Source: Saprospiraceae bacterium (lineage in GTDB: Bacteria; Bacteroidota; Bacteroidia; Chitinophagales; Saprospiraceae). Taken from it: a stretch of DNA of 12,623 bases. The translations under genes were made by a program, and so were the position numbers. The notes below the pieces were generated by a model. The model saw only the letters and a program-made list of their open reading frames with translations. It had not been told where the DNA came from and did no database searches. Position 1 is the first letter of the stretch, and each line of letters opens with the position of its first letter. Below, in pieces: positions 7,787-12,623 of this stretch. The stretch is from positions 1-12,623 of the forward strand of contig SLKL01000306.1 of assembly GCA_007134625.1 (NCBI GenBank), written 5' to 3'.

Positions 7787-10528
7787 TTAATCCCTTATCA
7801 ATTGGATAAATCCACTGAGCCTAAAAGAGGATTCTCCACCGGCAAGATCCGCGTAATAAACTGTGCAGATATAATGGTAAGTGCCCTCTGCTAATTCAGA
7901 CCCACTCATAGATCGTCCGTCCCAATTGAGCTCAGGATCATCGGTTTCAAAGACTTTGTTCCCCCATCGGTTGAAAACTGAGAACTCAACTCTATCCACA
8001 AATGCATATGGTCTGAAAGGAGTAAAGAGGTCATTAAATCCGTCCCCGTTTGGAGTGAAGGCATTGGGAAGCCGGTAAACAGGGCAATTATTCACACAAA
8101 CCTGATTGCTAAAATCACTCACATTGCCTACGGTGTCTATTGCAGTGATTTTATAACATCCCACGATTCCATCTTCTGTAGAATGTTCGTACGTAAAAGT
8201 CGTGGCGGGTAATTCAGCAATGAGTTCAGTCTCTCCTCCCTCGAAGGGTGAATAATAAATCCTGAAAAGTGCTATATCATCTTCATAAAAATCACAGATA
8301 TCAACCTCCCAATTCAATTGATTGGTCAATGGCTGATCTGAGTCTATGGTTGCAGGGTCGCGGGTACAAATGTTTTCTACTGTTAAAATTGGTGGGCAGG
8401 GTGGAATGGTGTCTATTGGAATTCCACAATTGACTTGTGACCAATTACTAAATGGTGTCCGAATTCCATCGAGATAATAGGTACCCGTGCTTCTTACGAG
8501 ATAGCAGTAGGATTCAAAATTTTGTAGACCTTCATGTACAAAAAAGGTGTCAACACTTCTTCCGAGACTGTCCAGAATTTCTCCATCTTCGGCAACCAGA
8601 AAGACATCATAAAATTCATTTACCCAGGATACATCGTATTCCCACTCCAGCCGATTTTCTCGATTGGCACTTATTATTTCAAGAAAAACACCACTTGCAT
8701 TAGGAGACCTGCCAAATAATTCACCTGACCCTCCCGCAAAGAAATCTACCCGGTAAGTTCTGTTTATGGTCTCTGTGTCAATACCACTGTCTATAAATGA
8801 GGTGTCTGTAATCGCAGAATAAGAGTCAAATGTAAAGTCAGCATCTGGCACTGGGCTGAATTCTTCATTTTCATTAATTCTACTCATTAACCTGAATCGG
8901 TAAGGTCCGGGATTAGTTAGTGTGTCGAGATCATCTGCTATTGGACGGGTCCATAGAATGAGGCGCTCGCCATTTGATAAATCTGTTTCCTCAACTGAGT
9001 TTTTTAGGATAAGTGGTATATCCAATTTCAGCTGTCCACAGACGACCTCAGAAGGCAAACTATTTACCCGATTGAACGGGTAGTTGCCGGTCGGAGTCCT
9101 GAGTGCAAACTCTGCCGTGATGACATAGCAATAGCGTGTGCCTTTTTCGGCAGTTTCATCCAGGAAAAAATACCCATCTGAATCCGAAGAGTTAACTCCA
9201 AAACCTATTGGTGTGAAACCAAAATCAGCGGGATCAGTTCCACAAATGTCCACCTCCATATCTGATGGTCCTACTTTTCTCCAGACTGTAAAACCATTGA
9301 AATAGTTGTCTATGGTTTCCTCACAACTGTAGGGGTTGTCCCATCGCACTTCAATACCCTCCAGTTGAGATATCGTAGAAGGATTTTCAGGTGGCGGGCC
9401 GGAGACTTTTATCCGCATAGTATGTAGATCAACCAAACCTGCATTCTGATCCGGGAAACTATTGTCTTCAGCTTTGAAGATGACGTCGTAAAACTGTTCT
9501 CTGATGTGATTGCAATGGGTTTCCCAAATGAAAGTGCCTTCGAGCGGAGGATTCTGATATCCATCGAGTACATCAAACACAGCGGGACTGATGTCAAGCT
9601 CCATGGGACCGCCACCTGCTGAAAGCCTTACCAACTGGTCCTCATCATTTACTCTTGCAATAACGGGCTCCATTATAGTGTCTCCTGCAATAACACATAA
9701 CTCATTTGCTGCTTCAATAAATGGAGGGTCAGTCTCACAATCAGTTCGGACGGTAATTTGCATATCTCTGACAGTTGATCCGATCAGATTTCCGTTTCTG
9801 TATTCATTAATCCGTATAGCTACATTGAATTCCCCTCTGACTTTTGGTGAATCCCATACTAACTCTCCTGTTCTGCTATCGAGAGTGAGTCGGTTGTCCG
9901 GTCCGGGTACGATTCTGTCAGGTAGTTCATAGTTGGGTACTACTTCGCCATCTTCTCCCAATGGTTCGATAAGCTCAAAACTAAGACTGTCCCCATCGGG
10001 ATCCCATGCATTGGGATTGTGCACAAACCTGCGCCCAACGCAAGCAAAGTCAATTGGTGGGTTGAGAAGTACCACTGTATTGTTGTATCCCTGGAATTGA
10101 GGATTTAAGAAAGTGAACTGGGTTTCAATGTAAAAAAAAATGAGGTCAGAATTGGGGAAATTGATATTTTGAATATTGGCTATTCTATTGGGGTCTCCCA
10201 TGGATATAGTGTAGGTGGTACGACCCGGATAAGTGTGCTCAGCAATGTAAATATTCATTTTCATGTCGTCACCCACTATTTCACCCAAACCCCCATTATT
10301 TACTCTTGGAGCCCAGGTATGATTCCCATCTCCCCAGTCGATGCGCACACTGTCGCGGTCCGCGGCTACTGAAGAGGCTTTGGTATATGTTACTACTGTA
10401 GCTCTAACGGTAAGGTCACCTATTTGCTCGACTCTTATTTCCCCTGCGCGATTGTGCGTAGCGTGAAGTGAGCTAAATGCAGTTGCTCCCAGCATTAAAA
10501 CCAATAAAATCTTCAGGTAATTGGACAT
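7787..10528 (-). CDS. T9SS-secreted multidomain protein with CHU_C (type B) C-terminal sorting domain
   Basis: A 913-residue exported protein. Residues 1-23 are a Sec signal peptide (Lys6, hydrophobic core, likely cut after S-L-H-A). The mature protein begins T-H-N-R-A-G-E-I, an opening I recognise from large Bacteroidota surface proteins, with I-D-W-G-D-G at about 63-68. Next comes a cadherin/Ig-like module with a putative Ca-binding D-P-D-G-D-S-L (about 176-182) and a T-G-E-L-V-W-D-S-P stretch (220-228). Several fibronectin-like beta modules follow (about 385-810), with paired Cys. Residues about 820-912 form the gliding-motility-associated sorting domain: P-N-A-F-T-P-N-G-D-G-F-N-D-L-F, then F-N-R-W-G-N-K-V-F, N-W-D-G, G-T-Y-H-Y and a terminal Q-L-I-R. 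That domain sends the protein through the outer membrane by T9SS. No catalytic motif is visible; an adhesin or cell-surface scaffold role is inference. It starts 51 nt after rfbD on the same strand with no clear promoter of its own. Confidence 0.9.
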   Translation of the reverse strand: MSNYLKILLVLMLGATAFSSLHATHNRAGEIRVEQIGDLTVRATVVTYTKASSVAADRDSVRIDWGDGNHTWAPRVNNGGLGEIVGDDMKMNIYIAEHTYPGRTTYTISMGDPNRIANIQNINFPNSDLIFFYIETQFTFLNPQFQGYNNTVVLLNPPIDFACVGRRFVHNPNAWDPDGDSLSFELIEPLGEDGEVVPNYELPDRIVPGPDNRLTLDSRTGELVWDSPKVRGEFNVAIRINEYRNGNLIGSTVRDMQITVRTDCETDPPFIEAANELCVIAGDTIMEPVIARVNDEDQLVRLSAGGGPMELDISPAVFDVLDGYQNPPLEGTFIWETHCNHIREQFYDVIFKAEDNSFPDQNAGLVDLHTMRIKVSGPPPENPSTISQLEGIEVRWDNPYSCEETIDNYFNGFTVWRKVGPSDMEVDICGTDPADFGFTPIGFGVNSSDSDGYFFLDETAEKGTRYCYVITAEFALRTPTGNYPFNRVNSLPSEVVCGQLKLDIPLILKNSVEETDLSNGERLILWTRPIADDLDTLTNPGPYRFRLMSRINENEEFSPVPDADFTFDSYSAITDTSFIDSGIDTETINRTYRVDFFAGGSGELFGRSPNASGVFLEIISANRENRLEWEYDVSWVNEFYDVFLVAEDGEILDSLGRSVDTFFVHEGLQNFESYCYLVRSTGTYYLDGIRTPFSNWSQVNCGIPIDTIPPCPPILTVENICTRDPATIDSDQPLTNQLNWEVDICDFYEDDIALFRIYYSPFEGGETELIAELPATTFTYEHSTEDGIVGCYKITAIDTVGNVSDFSNQVCVNNCPVYRLPNAFTPNGDGFNDLFTPFRPYAFVDRVEFSVFNRWGNKVFETDDPELNWDGRSMSGSELAEGTYHYICTVYYADLAGGESSFRLSGFIQLIRD

Positions 10529-10558
10529 TTGAAGTACCCTGATTTTCTTAAATTATTA

Positions 10559-10568
10559 GTGAATTCAC
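10559..10568. other. short perfect palindrome in the rfbD-T9SS gene gap
   Basis: GTGAATTCAC is a 10-bp perfect palindrome in the 51-nt space between rfbD and the T9SS gene, about 30 nt before the latter's ATG. A weak operator-like site is conceivable, but a palindrome of this length can arise by chance. Nothing else recognisable is in the gap. Confidence 0.2.
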
Positions 10569-10579
10569 CTTTACGAACG

Positions 10580-11473
10580 CTATTCCTCTCTGATTAGTTT
10601 GGAAGATTGCCGATTGATACAATTTTTTAACGAATCCCTCCAGTGGGGAATAGGCTGATTCAGTAGACTTCTAATTTTTTTCTTGCTCATGAGACTAAAT
10701 GCCGGACGTGGTGCTTTTGCCGGAAACTCACTTGAACTTACGGGAGTTAAATGGACTTTTTTACCTGACAGTTCTAGTATAGCATGAGCAAAATCATACC
10801 AGCTGCAGCATCCCTCATTGCTGTAATTGTATATACCTGAAGGAAACTCTTTACCTTTCTTAAAATGGCTATTGATAATATTCAGGCAGCTCTCTGCAAG
10901 GTCAAAAGTATAGGTGGGACTGCCAATCTGATCATTTACTACTTTCAATTCATCTCTTTCCTCTCCCAGTTTTTGCATGGTCAGGAAAAAGTTTTTGCCA
11001 TAGGGAGAATACACCCATGATGTCCTCAAGATTAAACTTGTCGGGTGAATAGAAAGTAGCAATTGCTCTCCCTCCAGTTTGCTTTTACCGTAAACGGACA
11101 GAGGTGTGCAGACATCGGTTTCCAAAAGCGGTCTATTGCATTGATTGTGATAAACATAATCTGTTGAGAAATGAATCACCTTGGTATTGTATTTTTCTGC
11201 GTAGTCCGCTATCCACCCCAAAGATTTGGCATTAATTAGCATGGCTTTCTGATGTTCGGACTCAGCCTGATCTACTGCAGTATAAGCTCCACAGTTGATG
11301 ATGATATCGGGCTTGATGTTGTTAAGAGTCGTCCTTACTGAATCCTCACTCTTAAGATTAAAATCTTTTTTTGTTAAAAAATACCACTCCCATTGATTAT
11401 AATTTCCTGACAAAGCCCGGAAGGTTTTTCCCAGTTGTCCATTGGCACCACTCAGCAGGATTTTCTTTTTCAT
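10580..11473 (-). CDS. rfbD: dTDP-4-dehydrorhamnose reductase
   Basis: RfbD/RmlD, 297 residues (normal length), reduces dTDP-4-keto-L-rhamnose to dTDP-L-rhamnose with NAD(P)H in the cytoplasm, the last step of the pathway. The N-terminus M-K-K-K-I-L-L-S-G-A-N-G-Q-L-G is the extended-SDR nucleotide-binding loop (Gly9, Gly12, Gly15). N-C-G-A-Y-T-A-V-D-Q-A-E (60-71) and F-S-T-D-Y-V (102-107) are family signatures. The catalytic Tyr and Lys are in Y-G-K-S-K (Tyr128, Lys132), followed by G-E. A late R-P-A-F-S motif (256-260) is the usual RmlD substrate-side signature. The usual T-D-Y-V-F-D-G reads T-D-Y-V-Y-H-N here, a local variation near the active site that does not touch the catalytic residues. 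The start ATG is 9 nt after the rfbC stop, so the two are surely co-transcribed. Confidence 0.95.
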   Translation of the reverse strand: MKKKILLSGANGQLGKTFRALSGNYNQWEWYFLTKKDFNLKSEDSVRTTLNNIKPDIIINCGAYTAVDQAESEHQKAMLINAKSLGWIADYAEKYNTKVIHFSTDYVYHNQCNRPLLETDVCTPLSVYGKSKLEGEQLLLSIHPTSLILRTSWVYSPYGKNFFLTMQKLGEERDELKVVNDQIGSPTYTFDLAESCLNIINSHFKKGKEFPSGIYNYSNEGCCSWYDFAHAILELSGKKVHLTPVSSSEFPAKAPRPAFSLMSKKKIRSLLNQPIPHWRDSLKNCINRQSSKLIREE

Positions 11474-11482
11474 AAAAAAGGT

Positions 11483-12034
11483 TTATTCAGAATAGGGGAG
11501 ATGATTTCCAAATTCAGGTAGAGCCAGATCTTTTTTGCTCAAAATTAATTTATCCGGATCAATTGGCCATCCGGTGTCCAGTTTTATACTTTTAAAATGA
11601 ATCCCTCCTTCGTTGCCGGGAGCGTAGTAATTGTTGCATTTGTAGTTAAATACAGCGTATTCACTCAAAACAAGATAGGCATGAGCAAAGCCTTCAGGTA
11701 TCAGAAACTGAGTTTTGTTTTCCTCGCTCAATACAATGCTTTCGGCTTGCCCATAATGAGGTGATTCAGGTCTGATGTCCACTGCAATATCCAGAACTGA
11801 TCCTTTGGTTACCCTTACCAACTTTGCTTGTCCAAAAGGAGGTATTTGATAGTGAAAACCCCTGAAAACCCCTTTTATTGAACCCGCCTCATTGTCCTGC
11901 ACCCAATTCATTGAGCCGGTATGTTCTTCCAGCTTTTTTTCATTGAAGCTTTCGAAAAAATAGCCCCTGTCATCTTCAAAAACAGAAGGTTGTATAATGA
12001 GTAGTCCGGGGATTTTGCCGGTGGTAACTTTCAT
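11483..12034 (-). CDS. rfbC: dTDP-4-dehydrorhamnose 3,5-epimerase
   Basis: RfbC/RmlC, 183 residues, epimerises dTDP-4-keto-6-deoxy-D-glucose at C3 and C5, giving the substrate of RfbD. I chose ATG 12034, because the sequence then opens M-K-V-T-T-G-K-I-P-G-L-L-I-I and has the usual family length. Longer versions of this frame would run back through the der gene. Cupin family signatures are present: E-D-D-R-G-Y-F-F-E (20-28), V-F-R-G-F-H-Y-Q (56-63) with the likely catalytic base His61, Q-A-K-L-V-R-V (69-75), D-I-R-P-E-S-P-H-Y-G (86-95), I-P-E-G-F-A-H-A-Y (112-120) and Y-K at Tyr131, the likely catalytic acid. S-K-K-D (Asp169) should be the partner of the His. The common G-F-A-H-G reads G-F-A-H-A here. 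It begins 7 nt after the der stop and ends 9 nt before rfbD. No Shine-Dalgarno is visible, as is normal in this phylum. Confidence 0.95.
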   Translation of the reverse strand: MKVTTGKIPGLLIIQPSVFEDDRGYFFESFNEKKLEEHTGSMNWVQDNEAGSIKGVFRGFHYQIPPFGQAKLVRVTKGSVLDIAVDIRPESPHYGQAESIVLSEENKTQFLIPEGFAHAYLVLSEYAVFNYKCNNYYAPGNEGGIHFKSIKLDTGWPIDPDKLILSKKDLALPEFGNHLPYSE

Positions 12035-12041
12035 TTGGTGT

Positions 12042-12623
12042 TTATTTATCTCTGAAAAATATGCTGATCGGCACACCACAAAAATCGAAATTTTTCCTGA
12101 TTTGATTTTCAAGAAAAGCTTTGTAGCTGTCTTTGACGTGACCGGGGTGATTACAGAAAAAAGCAAATACGGGATGAGATGCACGCAATTGCGTAACATA
12201 CTTGATCTTAATATATAAGCCGCGGTGACTTGGGGGTGGTTTTCTTTCAATGGCTTTGAGCATTATTTCGTTGAGCTTGGAGGTTGGGATAATCTGTGTT
12301 TTTCTGTCATATACCTCAATAGCTAAATCCAGGACCTTGAGTAGTCTTTGTTTTTCGTGTACTGATGTAAAGACCACTGGGACGTCAGAAAAAGGGGCAA
12401 TTTTTTCTTTGATTCTCTTTTCCATGTCCCTCGCTGTATTGGTCTCTTTTTCAACGAGATCCCATTTGTTGACTACTACTACTACGCCCTTATGTTTTCG
12501 GTGAGCAAGCCAAATTAGTTTTACATCCTGCGATTCCAGACCGGCTTTAGCATCTATCATGACAATGCAGACATCTGCTTCCTCTAGTGCTCGAACTGCC
12601 CGCATCACGGAGTAAAACTCCAG
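12042..12623 (-). CDS. der: ribosome biogenesis GTPase Der (EngA), C-terminal part (5' end outside window)
   Basis: The frame is open to the window edge and ends with TAA at 12044-12042, giving the last 193 residues. It opens L-E-F-Y-S-V-M-R-A, typical of the second GTPase domain just after its G3 motif. It then shows the G4 motif N-K-W-D-L (fragment residues about 52-56) and a G5-like F-T-S-V-H-E-K-Q segment (about 84-91). The C-terminal KH-like domain has T-S-K-L-N-E-I-M-L, P-P-P, Y-I-K-I-K-Y-V-T-Q-L, F-F-C-N-H-P and G-V-P-I-S-I-F-F-R; the I-K-Y..Q-L and F-F-C-N wording is the Bacteroidota form. Der has two GTPase domains and a KH domain and assists late 50S subunit assembly in the cytoplasm. 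The first GTPase domain and part of the second lie outside the window. It appears to be upstream in the same transcript as rfbC and rfbD. Confidence 0.95.
   Translation of the reverse strand: MEFYSVMRAVRALEEADVCIVMIDAKAGLESQDVKLIWLAHRKHKGVVVVVNKWDLVEKETNTARDMEKRIKEKIAPFSDVPVVFTSVHEKQRLLKVLDLAIEVYDRKTQIIPTSKLNEIMLKAIERKPPPSHRGLYIKIKYVTQLRASHPVFAFFCNHPGHVKDSYKAFLENQIRKNFDFCGVPISIFFRDK

Noticed and set aside
7677..7788. Nine-base direct repeat GGAAAGCTT at 7677-7685 and 7780-7788 flanking the helicase upstream region.
   Set aside because: Too short to claim as an attachment site or target duplication. There is no mobile gene between the copies.
7739..7790. Possible - strand terminator after the T9SS gene (AAGC-TTTCC pairing with GGAAA...GCTT, then T residues).
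   Set aside because: The stem is interrupted by a 5-nt bulge, the loop is long, and part of the T run would be paired. Too weak to list as a feature.
9591..9932. 113-residue + strand open frame, Ser/Thr-rich, within the T9SS gene.
   Set aside because: It is opposite a gene with clear domain structure on the - strand, and its composition is that of an antisense frame.
12035..12250. N-terminal extension of rfbC by 72 codons.
   Set aside because: It overlaps the end of der in another frame. The family's start and normal length match ATG 12034.
1..12623. Searched for a defence system, toxin-antitoxin pair, CRISPR array, IS element or tRNA.
   Set aside because: No transposase, integrase, regularly spaced repeats, tRNA-like fold or small paired genes could be supported. 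The helicase-nuclease pair is better explained by AddAB-type repair than by a defence operon.

Overview
The window looks like chromosomal DNA from a Bacteroidota bacterium. Four things support this: a C-terminal gliding-motility/type IX secretion (T9SS) sorting domain of the CHU_C type; a lipoprotein signal followed by an acidic S-N-D-D-D-G stretch after the lipid-anchored Cys; AT-rich start-codon contexts without clear Shine-Dalgarno sequences and one good match to the Bacteroidota -33/-7 promoter (TTTG...TAnnTTTG); and a Der GTPase C-terminus with the wording typical of this phylum. Genus cannot be decided from the sequence. No mobile element, CRISPR array, tRNA or rRNA was seen.

Layout. 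(1) Bases 1-1389, + strand: the 3' end of a c-type cytochrome gene, then, 39 nt on, a lipoprotein made of two copies of the same ~140-residue domain, ended by a strong intrinsic terminator at 1447-1496. (2) Bases 1506-7670, - strand: a two-gene DNA-repair operon encoding an AddA-like UvrD/RecB-type helicase-nuclease and, 24 nt after it, an AddB-like nuclease subunit with an Fe-S cysteine set. A Bacteroidota-type promoter lies upstream at 7728-7759. (3) Bases 7787-10528, - strand: a 913-residue secreted protein of beta-sandwich/fibronectin-like modules ending in a CHU_C T9SS sorting domain. (4) Bases 10580-12623, - strand: a tightly packed run der (5' part outside the window) - rfbC - rfbD, with gaps of 7 and 9 nt. 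It links a ribosome-assembly GTPase to the last two enzymes of dTDP-L-rhamnose synthesis.

How the genes work together. The cytochrome and the duplicated lipoprotein are probably co-transcribed and act outside the cytoplasmic membrane. The helicase and nuclease should form one end-resection complex for recombinational repair. RfbC and RfbD catalyse consecutive steps, but rfbA and rfbB are not here. The T9SS protein follows rfbD on the same strand with only 51 nt between them and no terminator that I can see, so it may be read from the same transcript.

Most of the window is ordinary housekeeping and envelope content. I do not see a convincing new multi-gene system. The least-explained object is the tandem-duplicated lipoprotein next to the cytochrome.
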